NCBI GenBank assembly: GCA_017428285.1
Contig: JAFRRE010000155.1
Coordinates: 1 to 31,908 of the forward strand
Reading direction: 5' to 3'
Origin: Bacteroidales bacterium
Lineage (GTDB): Bacteria > Bacteroidota > Bacteroidia > Bacteroidales > F082
DNA: 31,908 nucleotides
Part shown: piece by piece, positions 14,809 to 22,406 of the stretch
Layout: each line of letters starts with the position of its first letter
How positions within the stretch are numbered: position 1 is the first letter of the stretch
Made by a program: the position numbers and the translations under genes
Notes under the pieces: model-generated
Told to the model about the DNA's origin: nothing
Seen by the model: the letters and a program-made list of their open reading frames with translations, nothing else
The model's database searches: none

Positions 14809-14850
14809 TGACTATGACTGCTTTCACTTTCGTTGAAGCGGTCATAGTCA
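14809..14850 (-). terminator. Hairpin terminator of the htrA gene
   Basis: Arms of 16 to 17 bases pair: TGACTATGACTGCTTTC (14809-14825) with GAAGCGGTCATAGTCA (14835-14850), including one G-U pair. It lies 50 bases after the htrA stop. A third partial copy (14792-14800) follows. The U-tract is weak, so it may act as an RNA stabiliser instead. Confidence 0.55.
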
Positions 14851-14899
14851 TTGTCACATAGCTTCAAGTCTTTTAAGCAATTTAATCTCGCTCATTTAC

Positions 14900-16375
14900 T
14901 TAGTAGTAGAACGATCCCGTCATGCCGTTCGGGAAGACACCTTCGATGGTTGTGCGGCGCGAACGGGCATTCTTCAGCGCATTTTCAAGGTCGGTCTTGT
15001 TGTTCACGGCATAGCCGTTCACCTTGGTGATGACAAAGTCTACCGGCACACCCGAGTTCATGAAGCGGCCTTCGCGTATTTCGACAATCTTCAGACCGTT
15101 CTTGATGTTCAGCCGGCCCATGTCGTTTTGATTGATGGGTTGCAGCATCAGGCCAAACTCCGAGTTGTAGAATGCCTCGCCGTTTTTGACCAGATCCACA
15201 TTGCCGGCTTCATTCAACAGGGTCAGCTCATAATGATGGTGATGGCCGTTGCGGTTCACCTCGACATCCACTTTGTCGCCAGGACGGTATTGTCCGATGT
15301 TTTCCTTGAGTTGTGTCGTGGAATTCACCTTCTTGCCGTTGATGGCTGTAATTACATCACCGGCTTTCATGCCTGCCAATTTGGCAGCACCGCCTTCCGT
15401 AACTTCGGCAACATACACGCCTTCAATGTTCTCCAAACCTTCCTTTTCGGCCAACTCTTGGGTGAGCTCAGCAATCTGTACACCAAGATAGCCACGTTGG
15501 GCTGTGCCATAGAGCAAGAGGTCGTCGACCACCTTGCGCACGATGTTGGACGGGATGGCGAAGGAGTAGCCTTCGTAGGAACCCGTGTGCGAGGCGATGG
15601 CAGCGTTGATGCCAATCAACTCACCTTTGGTGTTCACCAAGGCACCACCACTATTACCTGGGTTGACAGCAGCATCAGTCTGGATGAACGACTCAACCGA
15701 AGTACCTTCGCCCAAAATGCTAAGGTTACGAGCTTTGGCGCTGACGATACCCGCCGTTACGGTAGAGGTCAGGTTGAAAGGATTACCTACAGCCAGCACC
15801 CATTCGCCGATACGGACATTGTCGGAGTCGCCGAAGGTAAGGAAGTGCAAGTCGGATGCTTCCACCTTGATGAGGGCCAAGTCGGTGGTCGGGTCAGTTC
15901 CGATAATGGTGGCGGTCTTCTTCACCTTATTATTAAAGGTGACCTCCACTTCATCGGCGCCTTCCACGACGTGGTTGTTGGTGACGATATAGCCGTCGGG
16001 GGTCAGCACTACGCCGGAACCGTAGGCCACCATCGTGTTGTTGCGCGTCTGCCCTGGGTAGCCATAGATTTGGCCGAGCAAGGCTCCGAAGAAATCCTCG
16101 TAGGTGTTGCTTTGTCTCACCACTTTGGTCATGATATGCACCACTGCGTCGACGCTGTTTTCGGCAGCATTGACGAAGTCGGGAGTGTTCTCAGTAGGCA
16201 CAAAAGCCGTCCGTTGTACACGGGGTTGAACTTGTTCAACTTGCGAGACGCTTTCCTCTTGCAGTTGTTCCTGTTCGTTTTGGTTCTCGTTCTCTTTCGC
16301 TTTGTTAAGCATGGCATCGCATGATGTTGCCATCAGCAGTCCGGCAAGCATCAACATCAAACTCACTTTTCTCAT
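14900..16375 (-). CDS. DegP/HtrA-type periplasmic serine protease (Do family), probable lipoprotein
   Basis: The 491-residue protein degrades or refolds misfolded envelope proteins. The signal ends in a lipobox (LLMATSC, Cys19), so the protease is probably membrane-anchored, followed by a Gln/Glu-rich linker (24-52). The trypsin-like domain has the complete triad: His135 (VTNNHVVEG), Asp165 (TTDLALIK) and Ser242 (NPGNSGGAL). Two PDZ domains follow (about 295-385 with GYLGVQI and LAGMKAGDVITAINGKKV, and about 410-490 with GVPVDFVITKVNGYAV). The window's largest opposite-strand open frame (15128-16324) is an artefact of this gene's codon use. The exact subtype (DegP, DegQ or DegS-like) cannot be assigned. 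Confidence 0.93.
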   Translation of the reverse strand: MRKVSLMLMLAGLLMATSCDAMLNKAKENENQNEQEQLQEESVSQVEQVQPRVQRTAFVPTENTPDFVNAAENSVDAVVHIMTKVVRQSNTYEDFFGALLGQIYGYPGQTRNNTMVAYGSGVVLTPDGYIVTNNHVVEGADEVEVTFNNKVKKTATIIGTDPTTDLALIKVEASDLHFLTFGDSDNVRIGEWVLAVGNPFNLTSTVTAGIVSAKARNLSILGEGTSVESFIQTDAAVNPGNSGGALVNTKGELIGINAAIASHTGSYEGYSFAIPSNIVRKVVDDLLLYGTAQRGYLGVQIAELTQELAEKEGLENIEGVYVAEVTEGGAAKLAGMKAGDVITAINGKKVNSTTQLKENIGQYRPGDKVDVEVNRNGHHHHYELTLLNEAGNVDLVKNGEAFYNSEFGLMLQPINQNDMGRLNIKNGLKIVEIREGRFMNSGVPVDFVITKVNGYAVNNKTDLENALKNARSRRTTIEGVFPNGMTGSFYY

Positions 16376-16455
16376 CTTGTCTCAATTTTATGGTTTCTTT
16401 TCTGTTTTATAGTTTCATTAATGCTTTTTTTCAACCTTTATTGCACTGAAAAGTG

Positions 16456-16463
16456 TATTTTTG
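16456..16463 (+). promoter_or_regulatory. -7 box upstream of the GNAT-DUF559 gene
   Basis: TATTTTTG fits TAnnTTTG. The leader to 16568 is about 100 bases. It includes a 19-codon frame (16478-16537) and an 8-bp inverted repeat (ATTTGATT at 16470-16477, AATCAAAT at 16511-16518). Confidence 0.5.
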
Positions 16464-16567
16464 TCGAAAATTTGATTATGTCGAATCTGACGATTTCAGC
16501 GGGCTATGCCAATCAAATTATGTGCCAGCCTGCATGAAAAGCAAGTAATTTCAAAGAATTGGACAAA

Positions 16568-17581
16568 ATGTTCATCAAGAATGACACGATAACGCTTCGT
16601 TGTGCCGAGCCCGAGGATGCCGGACAGATTTTCCTTTGGGAGAACGACCGCGACATCTGGCGAGTGAGCGGAACGCATGTACCCTACACCCGTTTCCAAA
16701 TTGAGCAATTTCTTTTAGGCAACAATGACTTGTTCAGTAACAAGCAGCTCCGACTGATGATTGACCTGACCGAAAGCGGGCAGCCCATCGGCTGCATCGA
16801 CATCTTCGACTACGACGACATCAACCAACGGGCGGGTTTGGGCATTTTGATTGACAAAACGTTTCGCCAACAGGGCTATGCCAAGGCTGCTTTGGCCTTG
16901 TGCATTGAATATCTATTCAAGGATGTCATGTTGCACCAAGTGTATTGTTCCATCGATGAAAGCAATACGGAGAGTCAACAGCTCTTTGTCGGCCAAGGGT
17001 TTGAACTTTGTGGCAGGCGGAAAGAATGGTTGAAGACGGCTGAAGGGTATTTGGATGTTTTAGAGTATCAATTGATGTCCCAAATAAACCTTAAAGCAAC
17101 TCCCCCTTTAAAGGGGACTGGGGGGATTAAACCCACCCCAACCGACCGATTCTCAATTTTCACTCCAGACTATCTTCAACAAAACGGGATACACACAGAT
17201 AACCTGATATTTGTACCATATAATCTTCCATACAATCCAAATCTAAAACAACGAAGTCGCAATTTGCGCAATGATTGTCAGTTGTCGGAAAAGCTATTAT
17301 GGAATCAATTGAAAGGTAAACAAACTGGCTATACATTTAATCGACAGAAACCCATACTAAACTATATAGCAGATTTTTATTGCAAAGAACTTGACTTAGT
17401 TATTGAGATAGATGGAGCTTCACATTTTAATGAAGAGGCTCAAGAATATGACAAGGAAAGAGATCGACAAATGAAAGTATTAGGACTGAAAGTTTTTAGA
17501 GTGTTGGACGGCGAGGTGAGAAAGGATTCTAAACATATTGCTAAGAGTATTATGAATCAAGTTTTATCAATTACAAAATGA
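16568..17581 (+). CDS. Fusion of a GNAT acetyltransferase with a DUF559 endonuclease-like domain
   Basis: The 337-residue protein has two unrelated parts. Residues 1-171 form a GNAT acetyltransferase of the RimJ/SpeG-like kind (ITLRCAEPEDAGQIFLWEND, the acetyl-CoA loop FRQQGYAKAAL, and FVGQGFELCGRRKEWL then DVLEYQLMS, where such proteins normally end). Residues 172-195 are a low-complexity linker (ATPPLKGTGGIKPTPTD) encoded by one arm of a 29-bp inverted repeat. Residues 196-337 are a DUF559 domain, related to very-short-patch-repair nucleases: PYNPNLKQRSRNLRND, then IADFYCKELDLVIEIDGASH with Asp, Glu and Asp of a PD-(D/E)XK site, and RDRQMKVLGLKVFRV. The second part is AT-richer. It looks like a captured nuclease cassette. 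The ATG at 16568 is preferred over a TTG at 16559. Confidence 0.85.
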   Translation: MFIKNDTITLRCAEPEDAGQIFLWENDRDIWRVSGTHVPYTRFQIEQFLLGNNDLFSNKQLRLMIDLTESGQPIGCIDIFDYDDINQRAGLGILIDKTFRQQGYAKAALALCIEYLFKDVMLHQVYCSIDESNTESQQLFVGQGFELCGRRKEWLKTAEGYLDVLEYQLMSQINLKATPPLKGTGGIKPTPTDRFSIFTPDYLQQNGIHTDNLIFVPYNLPYNPNLKQRSRNLRNDCQLSEKLLWNQLKGKQTGYTFNRQKPILNYIADFYCKELDLVIEIDGASHFNEEAQEYDKERDRQMKVLGLKVFRVLDGEVRKDSKHIAKSIMNQVLSITK

Positions 17582-17626
17582 GGAGAAAGCACCTTTGAAT
17601 CCCCCTAACCCCCTTTCAAGGGGGAA
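17100..17626 (+). mobile_element. Putative DUF559 cassette bounded by 29-bp inverted repeats
   Basis: The left end (17100-17128) contains CCCCCTTTAAAGGGG then GGGGGGATT. The complement of the right end (17598-17626) contains CCCCCTTGAAAGGGGG then AGGGGGATT. The two match at 24 of 29 positions in inverted orientation, and each arm is itself partly palindromic (CCCCCTT/AAGGGG). The 527-bp segment holds just the DUF559 region. Dispersed repeats of this CCCCCT-AGGGGG kind near DUF559 genes are something I recall from other Bacteroidetes; that mobility is caused by the nuclease is inference. No target-site duplication could be defined. Confidence 0.5.
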
Positions 17627-17670
17627 AACTTTTACGGAATTTGAAACATTATATAAGAACAAATACACAA

Positions 17671-18774
17671 ATGGTCAAAATAGAAACAAAACTCCCCAAT
17701 GAGAAAAAAACGCGCAAAAGCGGCAAGAAGAAAAACGGCAAACAAACACGACGCACAATATGGCTCGTGCTCATTATCTTGCTGATCTTTGCCGCAGCGT
17801 TCGGCTACTGGGGCTACAAAACCGTTATGTCGCCCAATGTGAAGACCGCGGACGGACAACCTGTCGAGCTATTCATCCCGACGGGCTCCAATTATGACCA
17901 AGTGAAAGCCCTCTTGGCGGAAACGCATTGCATCGTCAATGAGAAGGGCTTCGATTGGTTGGCGAAGAAGAAAGACTTGCCCGCCAACATCCATCCTGGC
18001 CACTACGTGTTGAAAAACGGCATGACCAACAACCAACTAGTCAACATGCTGCGCGGTGGACTGCAAACTCCCGTGAAGGTCACCTTCAACAATATGAGAG
18101 ATGTGAACCAACTGGCTGGCCGTATCGCATCCCAAATCGAAGCCGACTCCACTTCCCTATCCAATCGGCTCCACAACCAGGAATATATCAAGCAATTGGG
18201 CTTCAACAATTACACCATCCCTGCCCTATTCCTGCCCGACACCTATGAGTTCTACTGGAACACCGATGCCGAAGGCTTCGTAAACCGTATGTTTCAGGAA
18301 TACAACAAGTTCTGGAATGAAGAGCGCAAGCAACAAGCCCAATCCAAGGGATTGACACCCGTTCAAGTGAGCATCTTGGCTTCCATTGTCAGCAAAGAAA
18401 CCAACATGAGCGATGAAATGCCTCGTGTGGCTGGCGTCTACCTCAACCGACTGAAAAGCAACTGGCTGTTACAAGCCGATCCTACCCTTGTCTTCGCTTG
18501 GAACGACTTTACCATCAAGCGGGTGCTCGACCGTCACAAGGAAATCGAATCACCTTATAACACCTACAAATATCCCGGCCTACCTCCTGGCCCCATCTGT
18601 ATTCCTTCCCTAGCAGCCGTCAAGGCCGTGCTCAACGCCGAAGACCACCATTACTTCTACTTCTGTGCCAAAGAGGACTTTTCGGGCTATCATAACTTTG
18701 CCAAGACCTTAGCCGAGCACAACCGCAACGCAGCAAAATACCAACAAGCGTTGAATCAAAGAGGAATTAAATAG
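17671..18774 (+). CDS. mltG: Endolytic peptidoglycan transglycosylase MltG (YceG-like)
   Basis: The 367-residue protein cleaves nascent glycan strands at the inner membrane and so terminates their growth. A basic cytoplasmic N-terminus (KKTRKSGKKKNGKQTRR) is followed by one membrane segment (about 31-52) and a LysM-like part (VELFIPTGSNYDQVKALLAE, and PANIHPGHYVLKNGMTNNQL). The catalytic domain has ALFLPDTYEFYWNTDAE, then ASIVSKETNMSDEMPRVAGV with the conserved Glu in KET, LLQADPTLVFA and YPGLPPGPICIPS. The ATG at 17671 is preferred over a TTG at 17641. It starts 44 bases after the right repeat of the DUF559 cassette. Confidence 0.93.
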   Translation: MVKIETKLPNEKKTRKSGKKKNGKQTRRTIWLVLIILLIFAAAFGYWGYKTVMSPNVKTADGQPVELFIPTGSNYDQVKALLAETHCIVNEKGFDWLAKKKDLPANIHPGHYVLKNGMTNNQLVNMLRGGLQTPVKVTFNNMRDVNQLAGRIASQIEADSTSLSNRLHNQEYIKQLGFNNYTIPALFLPDTYEFYWNTDAEGFVNRMFQEYNKFWNEERKQQAQSKGLTPVQVSILASIVSKETNMSDEMPRVAGVYLNRLKSNWLLQADPTLVFAWNDFTIKRVLDRHKEIESPYNTYKYPGLPPGPICIPSLAAVKAVLNAEDHHYFYFCAKEDFSGYHNFAKTLAEHNRNAAKYQQALNQRGIK

Positions 18775-18783
18775 CTGAGGTCC

Positions 18784-18834
18784 CTAAGCCCGTCGAAGGG
18801 CCGACCTAAAATGACGGTGCTTCGACAGGCTCAG
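18784..18834. repeat. REP-like inverted repeat after mltG
   Basis: CTAAGCCCGTCGAAG (18784-18798) and CTTCGACAGGCTCAG (18820-18834) pair at 13 of 15 positions around a 21-base loop. The phrase is that of a common dispersed intergenic repeat in many bacteria. It could form a terminator-like stem after mltG, but lacks a U-tract. Confidence 0.55.
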
Positions 18835-18845
18835 CAACCTGCTTT

Positions 18846-18885
18846 AACTGAACAACTGAATAACTGAACAACTAAAACAACTGAT
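18846..18885 (+). repeat. Short tandem AACTGAAC-type repeat before the phosphomannomutase
   Basis: AACTGAAC (18846), AACTGAAT (18854) and AACTGAAC (18862) are contiguous, then two degenerate copies (AACTAAAAC and AACTGAT) follow, ending just before the start at 18889. The arrangement is like the heptamer repeat at 5067-5109. Confidence 0.6.
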
Positions 18886-18888
18886 AAA

Positions 18889-20232
18889 ATGAAAGCATTC
18901 AAAGCATACGACATCCGTGGTGAATGGGGCACTGACCTTAATGAAACCATCGCCTACCGCATCGGCTATTTCCTGCCTGATGTGCTCGACACCGACACCT
19001 ATCTTGTGGGACGCGACATGCGCCTCTCATCGCCCACGCTCTTTGATAATCTCACCCGAGGCCTCACCGACCGTGGCAAAAATATCGACTTCATCGGCCT
19101 TTCCACTACGCCATTGGTCTATTGGTCAACGGCCAAATACGGCTATGGCGCATCCATCCAAATCACAGCCTCGCACAATCCGAAGCACCACAATGGTCTG
19201 AAGATTTCGGCCAAGGACGCCCTCCCCGTGGGCTACGACACGGGCTTGAACCGACTTGAAGCTCTTGTGGCGAGCGATAAAGCCGTCGTACCTTGTGAGA
19301 AGAAAGGCATCATTCGCGAAAAGAATGTCTATGCCGATTACTTGGCCTTCCAAAAGCAGTTTGTGGGACCGCACGACAACCTCAACATCGCCGTGGACTG
19401 TAGCAATGGCATGTCATCCATCTTTGTCCACGAGCTGATTGGCGAGGTGCATTACATCAACGACACCTTGGACGGCAATTTCCCCAACCATGAACCCAAT
19501 CCTTTGGAAGCCAACGCGCAGGAACAAATCAAGGCTTTTGTAAAGAAAGAGAAATGCGACATTGGTCTGCTCTTCGACGGAGATGCCGACCGCATCACCT
19601 TCATCGACGAGAAAGGCCGTTTCATCAGTCCCGACCTCATCATTGCTTTCTTGGGCGACTATTTCATTGGAGAACAAAAACAAAAAGGCATTGTGTTGCA
19701 AGACATCCGCAGTTCGCGTGCCATACAGGAATACCTCAACCGATACCAGGCTAAGGTGGAGACTTGGCGCGTGGGTCGTGCCTATGCCGCATTGAAGCTT
19801 AGGGAGTTGGATGGATGCTACGGTGGCGAACTTGCTGGTCACTACTATTTCCGAGATTTCTATTATTCCGACTCTGCCTTGCTGGCCGCATCCATCGTGC
19901 TCAGACTCTTGTCCGAACGCAAAAAAGAAGGCAAGACCATGAGCCAAATCATTGATGAGATATCACCTTATAACAATTCGGGCGAGATCAATTTCAAAAT
20001 TGAGCGCAAACAAGAGGCTATGGATGCCGTCAAAGACCACTTCGCCCAAATCGAGAAGCCGGAGCGTTTCTTGGACTTCGATGGTTACCGCTTGGACTAT
20101 CCCGACTGGTGGCTTAATATCAGGCCTTCCAATACCGAACCTTATCTGCGTTTCCTTTGCGAGGCCAAGAGTGAGGCCAAACTGAAGGAAATCATCGACA
20201 CAGTGACGGGAATTATTCACAAATTCGAATAA
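18889..20232 (+). CDS. manB: Phosphomannomutase / phosphoglucomutase
   Basis: The 447-residue alpha-D-phosphohexomutase interconverts hexose 6- and 1-phosphates, feeding GDP-mannose or UDP-glucose and glycan synthesis. All four domain signatures are present: the phosphoserine loop ITASHNPKH (Ser95), the metal loop FDGDADRI (Asp230, Asp232, Asp234), the sugar-binding loop GGELAGHYYF (312-321) and the phosphate-binding RPSNTEPYLR near the end. In the sugar loop an Ala stands where many relatives have Ser. The start is MKAFKAYDIRGEWG, the usual N-terminus. It follows mltG on the same strand, separated by 114 bases of repeats. Mannose versus glucose preference cannot be decided. Confidence 0.92.
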   Translation: MKAFKAYDIRGEWGTDLNETIAYRIGYFLPDVLDTDTYLVGRDMRLSSPTLFDNLTRGLTDRGKNIDFIGLSTTPLVYWSTAKYGYGASIQITASHNPKHHNGLKISAKDALPVGYDTGLNRLEALVASDKAVVPCEKKGIIREKNVYADYLAFQKQFVGPHDNLNIAVDCSNGMSSIFVHELIGEVHYINDTLDGNFPNHEPNPLEANAQEQIKAFVKKEKCDIGLLFDGDADRITFIDEKGRFISPDLIIAFLGDYFIGEQKQKGIVLQDIRSSRAIQEYLNRYQAKVETWRVGRAYAALKLRELDGCYGGELAGHYYFRDFYYSDSALLAASIVLRLLSERKKEGKTMSQIIDEISPYNNSGEINFKIERKQEAMDAVKDHFAQIEKPERFLDFDGYRLDYPDWWLNIRPSNTEPYLRFLCEAKSEAKLKEIIDTVTGIIHKFE

Positions 20233-20265
20233 CCAAGGATGCTCCCTCAATGAGGGATTGGGCAA

Positions 20266-21141
20266 ATGAAGCACAAGCTGATTTCAATTCTTCTCGCATT
20301 GTCGTTTTGTTCCGCATGGGCACAACAACCTACCGATTCCATTGTCAGGCGCAATGCTAAAATCGTTTTGGGGAGCCATGCCGTAATCTATGGCGGTACG
20401 GTAGTTGGACTGAACCGGCTTTGGTTCAAGGACTGCCAATGGGTTGGCATTCATACCATTAACGACAATGGTGACTGGCTTCAGATGGACAAGTTGTGTC
20501 ACGCTACCACTTCTTACCACACTAGTTTATTTGGTGATGAAAGCATGCGCTTGGCAGGTTTGGACTCGAAACGGTCTGCCCTTTATGGCGGTGCTTATTC
20601 CTTGCTTTTCATGACCACCATCGAGCTTATGGATGCTGGGTATGAAGGCTGGGGCTTTTCGTGGGGCGACATGGCTGCCGATGTCAGTGGTATCGCGCTT
20701 TATACCACCCAACAACTGCTTTGGGGCGAGCAGCGCATCAGCCTGAAATACTCATTCCATCCAACCGAATACGCCCAATACAATCCTGAAGAATTAGGCC
20801 ACAACCTGATAAGCCAGTCTTTGAAGGACTATAACGGCATCACCCTTTGGGCCGTCTTCAATGTCAAGGAATTGCTGTTGGATTCGGAAAGTAGCTTCCC
20901 CGAGTGGCTCACCGTCGATTTTGGCTACGGTGCCAAAGGCATGGTTGAGCCACAGCCCACTCCCGACTTTGACCGTGTACGACAATTCTATCTCGCTCCA
21001 GGTGTTGACTTGGCGAAACTGCCTGCCGAGAACCGCTATCTCAAAGCTGTTTTGCGTGCATTGAGTTTCATTAAGTTGCCTACACCCGCATTGGAGTACA
21101 ATGCTTCCGACAAATTCGTTTGGCATTGGCTCTATTTCTGA
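20266..21141 (+). CDS. DUF2279 family exported protein
   Basis: The 291-residue protein has a signal peptide (MKHKLISILLALSFCSAWAQ). The conserved DUF2279 features are QMDKLCHATTSYHTS (family form MDKxGHxxxxY, here Cys for Gly), SALYGGAYSLLFMTTIELMD, WGFSWGDMAADVSG, QLLWGEQRI and KYSFHPTEYAQYNP. It ends with WLTVDFGYGAKGM. Members are predicted envelope lipoproteins or membrane proteins without a known function; here the residue before the signal end is not a clear lipobox. The gene starts 33 bases after the phosphohexomutase, with a small hairpin (CCCTC/GAGGG, 20244-20256) between, and may be cotranscribed. Confidence 0.8.
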   Translation: MKHKLISILLALSFCSAWAQQPTDSIVRRNAKIVLGSHAVIYGGTVVGLNRLWFKDCQWVGIHTINDNGDWLQMDKLCHATTSYHTSLFGDESMRLAGLDSKRSALYGGAYSLLFMTTIELMDAGYEGWGFSWGDMAADVSGIALYTTQQLLWGEQRISLKYSFHPTEYAQYNPEELGHNLISQSLKDYNGITLWAVFNVKELLLDSESSFPEWLTVDFGYGAKGMVEPQPTPDFDRVRQFYLAPGVDLAKLPAENRYLKAVLRALSFIKLPTPALEYNASDKFVWHWLYF

Positions 21142-21150
21142 AAAAAGACG

Positions 21151-21158
21151 TATTTTTG
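21151..21158 (+). promoter_or_regulatory. -7 box of the TPR lipoprotein gene
   Basis: TATTTTTG fits TAnnTTTG and lies 29 bases before the ATG at 21188. Confidence 0.55.
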
Positions 21159-21187
21159 CAGCATGACATAGTTAAATAAGCATTGAA

Positions 21188-21598
21188 ATGAAGAAATTAG
21201 TTTGGATATTTGTTGCATTTTGTGCACTTTTCTTGGCCAGTTGTGAAAACCCCGCCAAATCACGCATTTACACCGAAGAGGGTTCCAAATTGCTGCAGCG
21301 ATATAGCGAGTATAAAAAAGCAGAAGAAACTCTCACCAAGGCCATCAAATACGACAAAAGCAATTTCGAGGCCTACTATTACCGTGGCTGTGCTCGGTTG
21401 AATGCCATGAAATACGATGAAGCCATTGCCGATTTCGAAAAAGCCATCGAGCTGAAAACCGACTATGCCGACGCCTATTTCAATCTAGGCAGAACCTATT
21501 ACATCATGCATGATGAGGACAAGGCTTGCGAGTATTACAAATTGGCGGAGAAATACGGCCGACCCAATTTGGAAGACTATTTAAGAAGATGTAACTAG
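21188..21598 (+). CDS. Small TPR-repeat lipoprotein
   Basis: The 136-residue protein has a lipoprotein signal (MKKLVWIFVAFCALFLASC, Cys19). About three tetratricopeptide repeats follow: SEYKKAEETLTKAIKYDKSN, EAYYYRGCARLNAMKYDEAI and DAYFNLGRTYYIMHDEDKAC. TPR units serve as binding scaffolds; partner and pathway are not visible. It has its own promoter and ends at a strong bidirectional terminator. Confidence 0.85.
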   Translation: MKKLVWIFVAFCALFLASCENPAKSRIYTEEGSKLLQRYSEYKKAEETLTKAIKYDKSNFEAYYYRGCARLNAMKYDEAIADFEKAIELKTDYADAYFNLGRTYYIMHDEDKACEYYKLAEKYGRPNLEDYLRRCN

Positions 21599-21610
21599 TT
21601 TTAATCTAGA

Positions 21611-21661
21611 AACTGACCGCTTATGTCATTCCCTCGGGAATCTATAAGTGGTCGGTTTCGT
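21611..21661. terminator. Bidirectional terminator between the TPR and YwqK-like genes
   Basis: The outer arms GAAACTGACCGCTTAT (21611-21626) and ATAAGTGGTCGGTTTC (21646-21661) pair over 16 positions with G-U wobbles. An inner stem ATTCCC/GGGAAT lies inside. The hairpin ends 2 bases from the convergent stop at 21664. Confidence 0.8.
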
Positions 21662-21663
21662 AA

Positions 21664-22344
21664 TTAATAGACAAACTCGCCAAAAGCTTCTTCGGCGATG
21701 ATGTCGCCTTCCTCATTGTAGGTCTTCCAAGTGCCCGATTTCTTTCCCTTCGTATATTGTCCTTCTTCTTTTAGGGCTGTGCTGGGATAATACGTTTTGG
21801 TGGGACCCTCAAGTAGCCCGTCATGGTATTGGCATTCCATGATCAAAATGCCGGTATCCGAATACTTCTTGCATTCGCCTTCGGGCTGGCCTTCAACAAA
21901 TTGCGTCTCTTCTGCCAATACGCCGTTTTGGGGATTGTATATCCTCGACCAGCCGTGCACCTTGCCTTCTTTATTGTCCTCTACCAAACGAAGTTGTCCC
22001 GAATTAGGGTCATAATACTTCCATTCTCCATCTTTCTTTTGGTTCAGGTAATACCCCGTGGCTATCACCCTGCCGTTCGGAGCATAGGTCTTGTTCAATG
22101 CCTTTTCGCCCGACTTGTCGAACTCATTGGTGGCCTTCAAGTTGCCCTGTTCATCATAATAACGAAACGTGCCCTTGCACTTGTCGTTCTTGAATTCTCC
22201 TTCGTAACGCAATTGTCCGTTGGGATAGAAGTCGCGCCACTGCCCTTGACGACGGCCTTTCGAGTCGGTCTGGTTGAAATCTTGGGCCATCAAGGATGTG
22301 AGGCCTAAAAACAGGGTGGCAAATACTAGGGCAAATCTTTTCAT
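21664..22344 (-). CDS. YwqK/MORN-variant repeat protein, exported
   Basis: The 226-residue protein has a signal peptide (MKRFALVFATLFLGLTSLMA). About eight MORN-variant repeats follow, with the form G-x-W-x-x-Y-x-x-x-G-x-L: GQWRDFYPNGQLRYEGEF, GTFRYYDEQGNLKA, GEWKYYDPNSGQLRL, GWSRIYNPQNGVLAEE, and GTWKTYNEEGDIIAEE at the end. YwqK was named as an antitoxin in Bacillus, but most Bacteroidetes relatives with a signal peptide are envelope proteins of unknown function. No toxin partner lies nearby, so the antitoxin label should not be transferred. Confidence 0.82.
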   Translation of the reverse strand: MKRFALVFATLFLGLTSLMAQDFNQTDSKGRRQGQWRDFYPNGQLRYEGEFKNDKCKGTFRYYDEQGNLKATNEFDKSGEKALNKTYAPNGRVIATGYYLNQKKDGEWKYYDPNSGQLRLVEDNKEGKVHGWSRIYNPQNGVLAEETQFVEGQPEGECKKYSDTGILIMECQYHDGLLEGPTKTYYPSTALKEEGQYTKGKKSGTWKTYNEEGDIIAEEAFGEFVY

Positions 22345-22366
22345 GATTTCTTCGGTTTTGAAGCTG

Positions 22367-22393
22367 CAAATTTAAAGAAATAACTTAATTTTG
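22367..22393. promoter_or_regulatory. Divergent promoter pair for the YwqK-like gene and recR
   Basis: The minus strand reads TAAATTTG (22367-22374), 22 bases before the ATG at 22344. The plus strand reads TAATTTTG (22386-22393), 13 bases before the recR ATG at 22407. Only 11 bases separate the boxes, so the two promoters overlap and should compete. Confidence 0.55.
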
Positions 22394-22406
22394 CCGCGAT
22401 TATTGT

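Larger units (their letters stand above)
14578..14899. other. Intergenic region between rpoD and degP/htrA
   Basis: This 322-base gap holds the upstream region of rpoD (with a possible -7 box at 14708-14715) and the htrA terminator (14809-14850). No reading frame looks real. The stretch ACTATGAC occurs three times (14792, 14811 and, inverted, in 14842-14849). Confidence 0.6.

Noticed and set aside
15128..16324. 398-residue plus-strand open frame opposite htrA
   Set aside because: It is fully antisense to a protease with an intact triad and two PDZ domains. The composition (many His, Val, Phe, Gly) is typical of a reverse-frame shadow.
21664..22344. Antitoxin label for the YwqK-like protein
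   Set aside because: It has a signal peptide and no toxin gene nearby, so it is better described as a MORN-variant envelope protein.
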